From Symsagittifera roscoffensis (Eukaryota > Xenacoelomorpha > Acoela > Convolutidae): DNA of 64,000 bases. Each line of letters begins with the position of its first letter. Position 1 is the first letter of the stretch. The stretch is taken from positions 37,085,716 to 37,149,715 of the forward strand of contig NC_087064.1 of NCBI RefSeq assembly GCF_963678635.1, read 5' to 3'. Shown here piece after piece: positions 20,284 through 32,848 of this stretch. The notes beneath the pieces were generated by a model, which was not told where the DNA came from, ran no database searches, and saw only the letters and a program-made list of their open reading frames with translations. The position numbers were made by a program, and so were the translations under genes.

Positions 20284-20330
20284 TATCTTCCAATTAAACT
20301 CCAACTTTATCCTTACTTTTGCTGCTACAA
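20245..20330 (-). mobile_element. C-terminal fragment of a second, inverted Penelope-like element
   Basis: On the minus strand, 20325 to 20245 reads VRIKLEFNWKINELRSWE then LTLKF and a stop, the counterpart of the NTR..ELTLRL end of the plus-strand element. Upstream of it (20330-20700) I could not follow the PLE frame, so only the tail is supported. The two elements meet tail to tail. Confidence 0.6.
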
Positions 20331-22240
20331 AAAAACTTGATCTCTAGGAGCAAAAGGCAGACCCTTGATGTGGTAGACCAATAACTCCAGCCTCATCAGC
20401 CCAGTGAAATGGAATTCAGGTCGCTGCTCGTGGTACTGCCCCACAGGGATCATATGCCTGGTATTTGTTCGAAAATACGATTGAAGACAAAGAGGCTATC
20501 GGAAGGTTGCAGCAGAGCAAAGGCCCGAAGAAAGGTGGAATCTGGAAAGGAAGTTCTGAATCAGAACGCAGACTACGTAGGGGTAAGCAGTGATTGTAGT
20601 CTTTTTCACGCTGCGTGTGGCATGAGTTGTGCCATTCCTTGGACTGGCACAAGCGAACCTGCCGATAGACGACGTCGAAAAGAACAATAAAGGCGTTAGT
20701 ACCGAACTTGTGATGAAAGAGAGGCTCAGAACGTTCTAGAATTTGAAATTTGCAAAATTTCGATTTGAACTAGAACATTTATGAGAAATGCGAGAAACGA
20801 CCTTTTTGAACGAATATAGACAAAAAAACAACAACCGAATTACAAGGAGATAATCAGCTGCAAAGTGTGGTGAAAAACAAAAGAATAATGAGGCGTCTTA
20901 TCGTGACAACAAGACACGATAAGGTGCTTATCGAAAGAAGATCGCGGGGACGGAAGGTCCAATGAGACATTCGGGACGGATCCGAACTCTCTCGTGCCAC
21001 AAAATTAGAGATAACAATACCATCTTTGGGAGGTTGCGGAATCAGAGGCCCGGAGCCTAGAGGATTGTTGGAGAACAATAACTGTGTAGTTTAGCTGCTT
21101 TAAGGCCCTGTACGTATTTAATTTACTCCAATAATGCTTGATATTTCAAAACATGTGCAATTAGATTCGAGGATCTCTGATGGATTTAGTATTTGACTGT
21201 CACTTAAAACTTTTTAAAATGTTGTTTTCTAGCCGTGTTTTTTATAGTGTTCACATAGTCTGGGGATACAAGACCCAGCTATGTGGTTATTTTCGCATGT
21301 AAACGATAGCTGAACAAAATCATTTGGCTGATGGCCTAAAATTGGTAACAATTAGCCCTTAACAGACCAGAAAACCAACTGGCTAGGTCACGATGGTTAA
21401 AAACGAGTAGAAATAAAGTAACTCACGTCAGACAATCGTCAATAAATAATTTTTCTACGCTCTGTCACTGTGTGATGTCCGGGCGAATGTTACATAGACT
21501 TGTTTTTTGCACTCCTGGGTCAAAGCTAAAAGACCATCATGATCAGCAAACGTTTCAGCGACGAACCCTTCGCTTAATGTCCTGCATTGTACTAGGCGGG
21601 AGGTACGGACCCTCCACCTGGTTCAGTTTAGCTTCTTAATCGAAATAAGACCGAAAGTTTCGGGGGTCGGAGGGCTAAGTAGGAAGTCATGAAACCGCTT
21701 ACCCCGAGGTCCTGGGAGAAAAAACTAAATAATGAAAAAGAAAAACCAAACAAAAATAGTCTATAAACAAGAAAAAACAAAAAAAAAAATACTTAAATAA
21801 AAAAAAAAGTACAAAAAAACAATGAACAAACCCAAAAAAGACCAAAAACAGTATAAAAAACTTAAAATGAAAGTTTTTGTTTTAATTCCGGACGAGATTC
21901 GAACCGATTGTTTTATTTGTTGTAGTTTCAGATTGATTTATATCATTTCCGATAGAGAGATCACGATGTTGGTTGTTGGTTAGGTACCCTCCCTGGAGTG
22001 TTGTTTGAGTTTTAAAGAACGTTACTGACAATTTTGCCGGTGACCGGAGGGTAGAGTGGCAAGCTGACACACGTGTTCGAGACGCAACAGTGCACAACGG
22101 AGACAGCATTCAAAACAACTTTTGGGTATCGTTAGCACAATTTTAGTATCTTTTGGGTTCTATTTCAATGAACATGGGTGGTGGGGTGCACAATTGGCTC
22201 GGTCCAACTGTATCCTCCATCGATTGCGAACTTCTGTGTT
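20331..22240. other. Unassigned region between PLE and LINE copies
   Basis: No gene supported. An open frame at 20409-20690 has no recognisable domain. There is a perfect 9-bp hairpin CTTATCGTG/CACGATAAG at 20898-20924, a CCTCCACC patch at 21600-21680, and an A-rich tract at 21720-21870. A GATTCGAACC sequence at 21896 resembles a reversed tRNA B box but has no matching A box. Confidence 0.35.
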
Positions 22241-22536
22241 AAGGATGTAAAAAAGGGGATAGTAGTAAACAATCTCGAAACAAAAAATTGAATTATGGAG
22301 AATTAACAAATTGTCGAGGCTTTGGAGCATGTTTAAGGACTTGTCTCTAGACTCCAGAGACCTACAGACACCAAGTTTTGCGCCCATCTAGTAAACAGTT
22401 TGGCCTGGTAATGTTAATTTTTTTAATTTAAATTTTTGTTCAGGTATTCAATTATCGTGGCAAGAAGACGGTGTAATCAATTATAGTCAATTGTTTCTAA
22501 TTCAGAACTCATTTTAGAACAATTATAAATAATCGG

Positions 22537-25346
22537 TTATAAATCTTTCTTCTTGCATGTAAAAGCTCTACTTTGTACACACAATTTTTAAAACTTTTTT
22601 TTAAAATGCAAAGTCGTTTGTTTTGCTACTTGTAATTTGAGTTTTTTCTCGCTATTCAAATTCTTGATTTAGTCAAAATTGAGAATGAGTTTATCAAATT
22701 TAGGCCCTTTCCTTTGTTAGGCTTATTAAACCCAGCATTGTTTACCTCTACGTTTACCCGCTCCCGTTTCCCATAAGCATTTTAGACTCCAGTTGATAAA
22801 CATTTCTTTTTGAAACTAAAACAGACATATTTTAATGCTGAAGAAGTGCGGAGTTACGTACGCTGGCGAGAACCAAAAAATGAACTGTTTTCAAAACGCC
22901 TGATGGTATTTGCACGGAAAAGTTTTGCGCTCTGCTAAATGTCATTATTCACAACTTTGACAAGTTTTCGTCTTGCTCGCTTAAAAATATCATGATATCT
23001 ATTTTACACAGCGGCGAAGTTGCACTGCGCATACACAGGCAAAAATTTGACCGATTGTCAGTCTAGAAAAATTTTGCGCGTGCGGTTTACTTTGAAAAGA
23101 AAAATGGATCTGAAAATATTTTTAATTTGGTTAAAATTGCTTCTTTTTTGTGTACCATTAGTATATCATATCACCAGTGAAACTAAGCGCGTGGAGGGCC
23201 TGAAAACCAAGCTGACCAGTGATACTGTGCGCGTGGGGGTCCTTTACCCACTAAGGTTTGGAGGAAACATTTAGAATGATTACACCAACAGATCCCTATT
23301 GGTGGACACCTGGGCTGGATTGAAGGCATCCAGGTTCAACTGAGTTTTGGAGCGGATTGTTGAGCTTGACGGGAGCAATCCAATTTTCCGTCTAAATTTT
23401 TTTCGAGAAAACGCCAAAAGTAAAACGGAAAACGTCTAACAACGGATTATAAGTGTTTTAAAACGTGAGGATCCCAAAATAACCATGTAAGCTTTGCGGA
23501 AATGAATGCGAATTTAATTGTCAATCCTGTGACAATTGCGAAACCTGGTTTCACGATGACTGTAACAAATTTTCCACAGAAGTTCTCCAAAATTTAGTCA
23601 AAGTAAAAAGTTTATTCTGGAAAAATGAGGAGTGTTTAGACTTAAACACAGAAAAAGATAATTGAAACAACCTTTTGAGAAAATCACAAACGAAATTCGA
23701 AACGCAAACTTAGCAATCCAAAACGATTTGACCGATGTAAAAAGTTCAATAGAACAGAATAACGACCAAACCTAATTCAAAGAAACTTTTGAAATGAAAA
23801 ACATTGCTTCTTTGAAGCAGTCCATTAGACCGAATAACAATTTTTGTCAATTGAGAGAGGTATTAGCGTTTTGCGAAAAAATATATCAAAGCAGAGCAGT
23901 TTGTCTACACCATATTATATTGCTCCTACTCCAAACCAAGCTAAAACAGACTCTTGTCTTATTGGAAAGAAACTAGTGATATATGGATTAGCAGAAAATA
24001 CACAGGACGATTCAGTCGTGCAAATCAAAAAGGACAGAAATAGGTTGCTGCAAATGTTCAGAGTTAGGATGGAACTTTAAAAAATTACTGTGAGTGACTG
24101 TTATAGACATGGTAAAGAACAACCAGACAAATCAAGACCTCTTGTATTTTACATTCCATCTCCTTGGCACCATAAACTAATTTTTCTGTCATCGAGAGAA
24201 CTGAAGAATTCGCAATTGTAGATCAAAGAATTTAAGAGTTATGCGGACTATCAGAACGAAAGTAAAAATCTGAAATAAAGTTACGATTTGAGTTACATGA
24301 TGCAAAAAGAAAAATCAGAATTCAAACTAAAGGCTAGAAGCCTTGTTTTTGGTTTTTACACAACTGACTGTAATAAAGAGGTTCAATCTGAGTCTGATAC
24401 AATTCTTGGTGAAGATAACTCTTCCTCGTGACTATTAAATTACAAAAAACTTTCGACACTTAATTGCAGATCAATATTAACAATTGAACGGAAAATCAAT
24501 CTGGACAATTTATTGCAACTCCATCAACCTGACATTGTTGCTCTAAGTGAAACATCGTCCAATTATTATGTAGAAAATACTGCAGTCTTCTGCACAAATG
24601 TATATGAAAATATTCAACGTTCTGATAGGAAAACTGGACCTCGTGGATGAGTCCGAATTGCGATGAAAACATCATCCAAATAATTGTCATCGATGATCAA
24701 TCAGTTATTTTGACTTTGGGTCATATTTGTTTGTGAGACTGAATAATCTATTACCTTGCGTAACAGTCGTTTGCAATCCACCGCATGACAGTCTTTGTAC
24801 TTTAAACGAAACGGAATTCTAATTGAAAAATTTTTGAGTGAAATGAACAAACTTACAACGTTCATATGTTAGAATCTCACTTGAACACAATGCACTGGAT
24901 TTTATGCCGTGATCTGAACTTAACTTCATTTGATTGGAACACGTTATCAAGTGATGACCAAGGTGAATCCAGTTTTTGAAATCTATTGCCAAGTTCAATC
25001 TTGGTTTACTAAAAGATAAATATTTTTTACAGCGAGACGTATTGTTAACAGAAATTCCTTTTTTATGGAATAATTTCGAAACAAACTATGAGTGACTGTG
25101 AGTGACTGTTCGGATCATCCTGCACTTGGTTTTTGGATCATCCTGCACTTGCTTGTCCAATAGCATTTGGAATTGAAAAGTAACAGATATATATAAACCG
25201 TTACTGTATCCGTAAAGCACATTCCGAATCATTGCGTTTGTTTTTCTTAAACAACAAACTTCAAAGATCGAATGATGCAAATAGAAAGCTTGAAATGTTC
25301 TATGGGTTTTTTATCAAGCCGTTATTAAATATATTCCAAAAATGAC
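22537..25346 (+). mobile_element. LINE copy A (PHD-finger ORF1, endonuclease), decayed
   Basis: Nearly the same sequence recurs at 27608-30372 (copy B). ORF1 remnants: a PHD/zinc-finger segment at 23473-23664 (CKLCGNECEFNCQSCDNCETWFHDDC), a coiled-coil stretch to ~23775, and a beta-alpha segment KLVIYGLAENTQDDS (~23968) of the ORF1 RRM-like kind. ORF2 endonuclease: STLNCRSI (~24460), QLHQPDIVALSET (~24525), and the LCRDLNLT block at ~24905 equivalent to GDLN. A 40-bp near-duplicate with core CAGTGA-ACT--GCGCGTGG lies upstream at 23174-23245. Stops and frameshifts are frequent. A short upstream piece matching B's flank is displaced to 22265-22325. Homology to B ends at 25346, where a satellite array begins. 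Confidence 0.75.
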
Positions 25347-26036
25347 AATCGTTTTTTTTTCGCTGTTGCACAGAGAAGCTTTCTTTGGGCTCTGTCAATT
25401 TCATTTTCTAAGTCGAGTGGCCGAAGTTGTTTCTAAATTGCGACCCAAAATCGTTTATTTTTGCTAAGGCCTAAGTATCGTTTTATGGGCACTGTCAAAT
25501 TCACTTTTTAAGTCGACCCGACAAAGTTTTTTCCTAAATTGCTTCCCAAACTCGTTTGTGATTCGCTATTGTGCAGACTTTTTTTCCTGTGGACACTGCC
25601 AAGTTCATTTTTTAAGTCGAGCCGCCGAAATATATTCCTAAATTCCGCCTCAATTACGCTAATAATTTGCTGTAGTGCAAAAGTTACTCTTATGGGCACT
25701 ACCAACTTTTTTTTCAACTCGAGCCACCAAACTTTTTTTCTAAATCACGCCCAAAACCTTTTTATAGTTTGCTGTTTCAAAAAAAGTCGTTTCATGGGCA
25801 CACTGTCATATTCATTTTTTCAAGAAAATCAGTCAAAGTATTTTCTTAAATCGCGCCGCAAAATTGTTTTTGATTTGCTGTAGCGCAAAGTATCTTTTTA
25901 CGGCCACTTTCATTTTCATTTTTATTTCGAACCGAAGAACTTTTTGTTGAATCGCTCCCCAAAGTTGTTTACTTTGCAGCTGCGCAGAGTATCTTCTTAT
26001 GAGCACTGCGAATTTATTTTTTCAAGTCAAGCCGCT
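25347..26036. repeat. Satellite array of ~103-bp units
   Basis: About six and a half diverged copies. A TTTGCTGTAGTGCAAAAGT-like block recurs near 25362, 25464, 25563, 25667, 25768, 25873 and 25976, spacing ~100-105 bp. Each unit also contains CACTGTCA-A-TTCA, TTTTTAAGTCGAGCC and CTAAAT-GC-CCCAAA. It begins exactly where LINE copy A loses homology to copy B. It has no coding capacity. Confidence 0.85.
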
Positions 26037-27560
26037 TATATTACAAGGCTTACATGTCTTTTCAATCCTGCAAGCGTGGTAGAAACTCAGACACTCCTGA
26101 AACGACAAAACTTTTAGGATGATAGTGTAGTAGCACCATCTACATATCGTTTACTTTGTGGCGACTTTAATATCGAATTATTAAGAAAATTCAAAAGACT
26201 CTGAGCTGATAAGCATCCTAATTCGTAATAATCTTTTCCCAAAAACTTGAAAACAAGCAACCAGAGAAACTAAGACTGTTAAGACGTAGATAGATCTGTT
26301 TTTTTTCTCAATTTAAAAAAGTAACCATCTCCAAAACATCTGTTACTGATCATTAGGGGTAATTTTTAACGCAACAACATAAACACGCAAAAAGGAAGCG
26401 CTCATTTCAAAAATACGACCCTTGTATAAACTTGAATGGGAATTTAATTTAAAAAAAAAAGAAAGGAATTTTTATACGAAAACTTTTTCGATGTTGAAAC
26501 AAAAATGAACCAAATAAATTGCGATGAACTTTCCCATTGTTGAATGAAAAATTGAGAAATAAGACTGAATCATTTTCACCAAAAAAAATATCAAAACACT
26601 GTGCAGATAATTAGTGGAAAATCAGTTTTAACAAACACCGGTTTATGATTTTTTTTCAAACCTGGAACCACAGAGGCCAGAATTAAGGAAATAGAGAGGC
26701 CAGAAGAATATCTAAGCAATCTGGTTCGTAAAAAGCTGAAACAGAAAAAAGAAATGTTTTATCGAAACAAAACACAAATGGAACCAAACAACAACAGCAA
26801 AGAATTTTTCCGTCAATATATGGATCTAACATGTGCTAGTTAAAACAACGAAATAGTACCAAACAACTTGAATGTTAAAAACTTTTGGCAAATGTTGGAG
26901 AACATTTGGCGAGGAAAATTGAGACTTCAAATGAATTAAGAGTTAGAAAGCAAGTTAAGTCAATGTTTTTAAGAAAATGAAATATAAAAACTTACTAATG
27001 GCTAAAACGCATGTTTATTTCAGAAACAAATGGGTTTGATCACTAATACTTAAAAACACTTGTCCGGTTTTGCTCTCAGTTTTGACAAAAATTTTAGAAA
27101 AGTGTTTGGATGGACAAATGTTTCCAGACCGTTTCAAAGCTTCTAAAAGTAAACAATTCTTTAAAGAAGGCAATGATCTAGGCCCATTATATTAAAGGCC
27201 ACTTTATTTTGTACCCGTTTTAGGTAAAATTTTTGAGCTGGTCATTTATACTAGAATGAACCATTATATCACAAAGTGTCAATTCTTACAACACTGCCAT
27301 TATTTTGAGATCAAAAAGGAGTCCTATCGATGCTTTGATAACCATAATAGAAGAGATTTGTCAAGAGTGGAACTCTAAAATCACGAAGACACAGAGCACT
27401 TTCATTGATTTCAAAATATCTATTGATAAATTTAACCCATGCTTTTACTAGAGAATTGTGACTCATTGATTATCGGGGACCTGTTTTGAACCTTCTGAAA
27501 CCCTATTTGAAAAACTGACAACACTGCTTGCCACTACAACTAAACAATCTCGAAACGAAA
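26037..27560 (+). mobile_element. LINE fragment: endonuclease end, linker and RT fingers
   Basis: Plus-strand translation gives LCGDFNIELLRK at ~26155 (endonuclease GDFN motif), a linker with EFNLKKEKNF (~26435) and NLVRKKLKQKKEMFY (~26720), then RT: FPDRFKASKSKQFFKEGND (~27122), RPLYFVPVLGKIFELVIYTR (~27198), FRSKRSPIDALITIIEE (~27310) and FIDFKISIDKFNP (~27400, motif A equivalent, F-x-D conserved). RT stops after KNRQHCLPLQLNN near 27545. Many shifts and stops. It may be the downstream half of copy A, separated by the satellite, or a different LINE. Confidence 0.65.
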
Positions 27561-27607
27561 AACGAAAACCTGAATTATGGAGAATTGACAAATTGTTGAG
27601 GCTATCG

Positions 27608-30600
27608 GTTATAAATTTTTTTTCTTGCATGTAAAAGCTCTACTTTGTACACACAGTTGTTAATACTGTTTTTATGCAATTTTGTTTACTTTGCTACTTT
27701 TAATATGATTTTTTTCTCGCTTTTCGAATTCTTGATTTATTCAAAATTGAGAATGATTTTATCAAATTTAGGCCTTTTCCTTTGTTAGGCTTATTAAACC
27801 CAGCATTGTTAACCTCTACGTTTACCCGCTCCCATTTCCTATAAGCATATTAGACTCCAGTTGATAAACATTTTTTTTTAAACTAAAAGAGACATATTTT
27901 AATGCTGAAGGAGTGCGAAGTTACGTACGCCGGCGAGAACCAAAAATGAACTGTTTTCAAAACGCCTGATGGTATTTGCACGGAAAAGTTTTGCGCTCTG
28001 CCAAACGTCATTTTTCACAACTTTGACAAGTTTTCGCCTTGCTCGCTTAAAAATAGCATGGTATCTCTTTTACACAGCGGCGAAGTTGCACTTCGCGTAC
28101 ACAGGCAAAAATATGACCGATAATCAGTCTAGAAAAGTTTTGCGCGTGCGGTTTACTTTGAAAAGAAAAATGGATCTGAAAATATTTTTGTTTTGGTTAA
28201 AATTGCTTCTTTTTTGTGTCCCAATACTATATCATATCACCAGTGAAACTAAGCGCGTGGAGGGGCCCGAAAACCAAGCTGACTAGTGATACTGTGCGCG
28301 TGGGGGGCCTTTACCCACTAGTGGATTTTTGGACTGGTTTGGAGGAAACGTTTAGAATGATTACACCAACAGATCCATATTGGTGGACACTTGGGCTGGA
28401 TTGAAGGCATCCAGATTCAAGTGAGCTTTGGAGCGGATTGTTGAGCTTGGTGAGATCAATCCAATTTTCCGCCTAATTTTTTTTCGGGAAAATGCCAAAA
28501 ATAAAACGGAAAACGTCTAATAACAGAATATAATTGTTTTAATACTTGAAGATCCCAAAATATCCATGTAAGCTTTGCGGAAATGAATGCGAATTTAATT
28601 GTCAATCCTGTGACAAATGCGAAAACTGGTTTCACGATGACTGTAACAAATTTTCCACAGAAGTTCTCCAAAATTTAGTCAAAGTAAAAAGTTTATTCTG
28701 GAAAAATGAGGAGTGTTTAGACTTAAACACAGAAAAAGATAATTGAAACAACCTTTTGAGAAAATCACAAACGAAATTCGAAACGCAAACTTAGCAATCC
28801 AAAACGATTTGACCGATGTAAAAAGTTCAATAGAACAGAATAACGACCAAACCTAATTCAAAGAAACTTCTGAAATAAAAAACATTGCTTCTTTGAAGCA
28901 GTCCATTAGACCGAATAACAATTTTTGTCAATTGAGAGAGGTATTAGCGTTTTGCGAAAAAATATATCAAAGCAGAGCAGTTTATCTACACCATATTATA
29001 TTGCTCCTACTCCAAACCAAGCTAAAACAGACTCTTGTCTTATTGGAAAGAAACTAGTGATATATGGATTAGCAGAAAATACACAGGACGATTCAGTCGT
29101 GCAAATCAAAAAGGACAGAAATAGGTTGCTGCAAATGTTCAGAGATAGGATGGAACTTTAAAAAATTACTGTGAGCGACTGTTTTAGACATCGTAAAGAA
29201 CTTCAGACAAATCAAGACCTTTTGTCTTTTACATTCCATCTCCTTGGCACCATAAGCTTATTTTTCTGTCATTGAGATAACTGAAGAATTCGCAATTGTA
29301 TATCAAAGAAGTTAGGAAGTATGCGGACTATCAGAACGAAAGCGAAATTCTGAAATATAGATACGATTAGAAAAATCAGAATTCAAACTGAAGGCTGGAA
29401 GCCTTGTTTTTGGCTTTTACACAATTGACTATAATAAATAGGTTCAATCTGAGTCTGATACAATTCTTGATGAAGTGAACTTTTCCTCTTGACTACTAAA
29501 TTACAAAAAAAACTTTCGTCACCTATTTGCAGATCAATATTAACAATTGAACGGAAAATCAATCTGGACAATTTATTGCAACTCCATCAACCTGACGTTG
29601 TTGCTCTAAGTGAAACATGGTCGGGTTAACATGTAGAAAATACTGCAGTCTACTGCACAAATGTATATGAAGATATTCAACGTTCTGATAGGAAAACTTC
29701 ACCTCGTGGAGGAGTCCTAATTGCGATTAAAACATCATCTAAACTAAATTTCATCAATAATCACTCAGTTATTTTTGACTTTGGGTCATATTTATTTGTG
29801 AGACTGAATAATCTGACGCTTTGCGTAACAGTAGTTTACAATCCACCGCATGACAGTCTTTGTACTTTAAACGAAACGGAATTATAATTGAAAAAATTTC
29901 GAGTGAAGTAAGCAAACAACTCGTATGTTAGAATCTCACTTCAACAAAATGCACTGGATTTTATGCCGCGATCTGAACTTAACTTCAGTTGATTGGAACA
30001 CTTTATCAAGTAATGATCAACGTGAATCCAGTTTTTTGAAATCAATTGCAAAATTCAACCTTGGTTTACTAAAAGATAAGGATTTTTTACAGCGAGACGT
30101 ATTGTTAACAGAAATTCTTTTTTTACGTAGAAATTGCGAAATAAACCAAAATTTTTCCAATCATTCTGCACTTGCATGTCCAAAAGCATTTGAAATTGTA
30201 ACGGAACAGATATATATAAACCGTTACTGTATCCGTAAAGCCTACTCCGAATCTTTGCGTTTGTTTTTCTTAAACAACAGACTTCAATGCTCGAATGATG
30301 CAAATAGAAAGCTCGAAATGTTCGATGTGTTTGTTATCAAGCCGTTAACAAATATATTCCAAAAATGACAAATCATCGCTCTAAAGCCCCCCATTGGATG
30401 CCATTACACTCAATAAAGGCTAAAAATTGTCTTCAGACGGCATTGAAAGATAATTCTTTTGACGAGAACTTTAAGCGCTGCAAGCAAGATTTAAATGAAT
30501 CTTTAGAACTAGACAAAGCCGTTTACTTTGAGTCAAAGAAACATTTCGATTTAAAAACAACTTACACACTTCTCAGATCGCTAAATGGAAAAGCAAAAGT

Positions 30601-31510
30601 ACCCTGGAAAATTTCACCATACAAAATACCACTTTATGCTCTGATTTTGCAATCTGTGAGGTTTTTATTGGATTTTTCTTGCATTTGCACAAAAAAGACA
30701 AGGAAGCATTGCTAAAGTATTTTCCCACGAATATATTTATCAGATATTTTAATGCGAAATGCTTAACGAATTGAGTAAAGGAAATCAGGACCAAATGTCA
30801 AGGGTATGAAAACTCAAAATGTCAAGGATATACCACATCACCGAAAGGCTTAAAAAGCAAACATGAAATTCAATTACATCGGAAGATTTCACCAGACTCA
30901 CTGAGTAGCTTTGTTTGGGTTTCGCGTTTCAAAAGTTGCATACTATCAATAATTTTTCATGCATCTTCAGTTTGGTTTGCGAATAAAAATCAATGTAAGC
31001 GATGAGAAAACTTTCAACGACGATGCTTAAAATGGTAATACAAAAATATATATACTGATTGATGAGGGATATGTTTTATACTTGAATGAAAGTATTTTGA
31101 GATTTTCACTGACGTTGTTTAAAAAAGATTTAATTTTGTTGAATGTCATTTTTAATAACGAGTTGCCGATGAATTTCCTTAATTTTTGGACTATCAAAAA
31201 GGGCCCTGATTCAAATCGAACGGGAAATAAGGCGTTTTTGAGAATGCCAATGATAACACGGAGCAAACTTTTTAAAAATTTCTTTCACCGTGTCGCAAAA
31301 ATATCAAACACCCTCACCAGATCGTACAATTTGCCTGGCTATGATCTTTTTCAAGAACCTGTAATCTTTGGAAAGAATTTGAACCTGTTTTTGCTGAAAA
31401 AACTACAAATTTTTAAATACTCGATTTATCCAGAGTCATGGTTTTTAAGTTTATTTTACCAATTTTGTTATCAATGACCAAGAGCAACTAATCCCCGTGT
31501 TGCGGGTTTA
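27608..31510 (+). mobile_element. LINE copy B with internal RT deletion
   Basis: The 5' part matches copy A. PHD finger 28555-28746 (CKLCGNECEFNCQSCDKCENWFHDDC); RRM-like piece 28925-29161; endonuclease blocks at ~29516 and 29925-30368 (RDLNLTSVDWNTLSSND). The linker at 30365-30715 has CKQDLNESLELDKAVYFES and TLLRSLNGKAKVPW. The RT palm is missing: soon after 30715 the sequence goes to the thumb region (FVWVSRFKSCILSIIFHASS at ~30905, ENFQRRCLKW ~30995) and the ORF2 C-terminus 31082-31477 (TRSKLFKNFFHRVAKISNTL). A 3' UTR to ~31510 follows. Non-autonomous as it stands. Confidence 0.75.
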
Positions 31511-32848
31511 ATTCAATCTTTTATTATTATGAATTTTATTAACGCTACTGGGAAAAAATGAATGAGTAAATCTTGAGTCTACAAAACTTCTTTAGTGACA
31601 CACGCTAATTGTGACGCATTAGCAGTACCAGCCAATTTGAAAAAAATAACAAGACTCAAATAACAACCAACTAACAAGACTCAATTTATAGAGCAATCTA
31701 TGAAACAGTAATAACATGAAAAATTCATATGTAAATTTTTTTTTTCAATTTGAGACTTTTCGTAAAAGTCATCGCCCCAGACGCCATATGAAGTAGAAAA
31801 GGATAAGTTTTGCTCCAAGTAACAAATCAATTATGGAAAAGAAGCTTCAATCAACCAATTTGGAACTATTTTCATGACGGATTAAATCTCCGCTTTAATT
31901 GCGCGTAAATTGTCCCACATATATCGCGCGTTAATTGTCCCACATTAGCCAAAATCACATCTTTTAAACCTTCATAACTTTTAGAAGTGATCACAGGTGA
32001 ATTGTTTTTCCAAATTTAAGCGCAGGACAACAAAATTTTTTGAATGATGTAAAAAAAATCCCCACAAAAATGGCTAGTTAAAAAGTTGAAATTTGTCTGA
32101 AGAAAAAAAAACCACCCCGAGCACGGTGCTTATACAAAACAGTCCCATTCCAGTCAGTCCAATACAAAATAGTCCAAAAAATTAGGTAATAGATGAAAAA
32201 ACAGTACATTACAAATAGTCGGGCTTAAGGTCGCCGGTGGGCGCACTGCGCGCGCGTTGCCGCTTCGCGGCTATAACCGGTTCTAAATTTCGTATTAAGT
32301 CCTACCCTCTATTGGCAAGCTCGCAACATGTTGGCGCGACTGCGGCGGTCACTATTTTGGGCTTTATGTCTGTTGAGCAAAGGAAAACTCTCGGCTTACC
32401 GGCTGGTTAAAACAATTATTACTTGGGACTGTTTTCGGACTGTTTTGTATAGGACGGTTTTTTCGTTCATTGCCATACTTTTCCTTACTTTGTTTTGTAT
32501 TGGACTGTTTTGTTTGGGAATGTTTTGTACAGAAACGGCCGAGCACAAATAATCCGTTACTTTCGTTACGAAAGTCAGAACAATAATAGTCTGTGTTAAA
32601 ATCTTTATCATTGGTTGTACTAAATAACTGTTTATTGATCAAATTGAACACATTTTTATCGCAACAATATTTGCGTCGCAACAATATTTGCGACTTAGAA
32701 TGGAAAAAAAAGAAAGTTCATTCTATAACACAAGCATTGCTTGCGTAAAAATTTATTCAACTTCTCCCTCTGGCCGAAATTTATTGAACATCAATAATGG
32801 ATGAAAAGTTCTTTAAGTATCAACACTTCTTAGTATACGCCATTGTAA
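31511..32848. other. Repeat-rich non-coding region downstream of the NTR-like gene
   Basis: Contains the left arm of an inverted repeat (31985-32123), degenerate GGACTGTTTTGTAT-like repeats in both orientations (32140-32200 and 32425-32535), and a GC-rich patch at 32225-32300. Two AATAAA signals on the minus strand at 32757-32752 and 32785-32780 would serve the gene at 32849-34821. No ORF here has coding support. Confidence 0.45.
31985..32123 (+). repeat. Left arm of an inverted repeat flanking the NTR-like gene
   Basis: AAGTGATCACAGGT (31985) ... GGCTAGTTAAAAAGTTGAAAT ... CTGAAGAAAAAAAAACCACC (ends ~32123). The same blocks in the same order, reverse-complemented, are at 35083-35205. The arms are diverged and differ by indels. 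Confidence 0.7.

Noticed and set aside
20370-20420. CTGATGAGG on the minus strand as a hammerhead ribozyme core
   Set aside because: The needed GAAA box and stems are not found at the right distance.
21881-21960. GGTTCGAATC B box-like sequence on the minus strand
   Set aside because: No A box at the right distance and no cloverleaf; not called as tRNA or SINE.
23020-23130. KLHFAYTGKN-like peptide in the LINE 5' regions resembling KLHLFYTGKN of the ferric-reductase-like gene
   Set aside because: About eight of ten residues match but codons differ, and the 36.38-kb relative is conserved at DNA rather than protein level. Chance is a sufficient explanation.
23104-23274. Small ORF MDLKIFLIWLKLLLFCVP with a membrane-like start, repeated in both LINE copies
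   Set aside because: Hydrophobic start arises from T-rich sequence; the downstream frames differ between copies, so coding is not supported.
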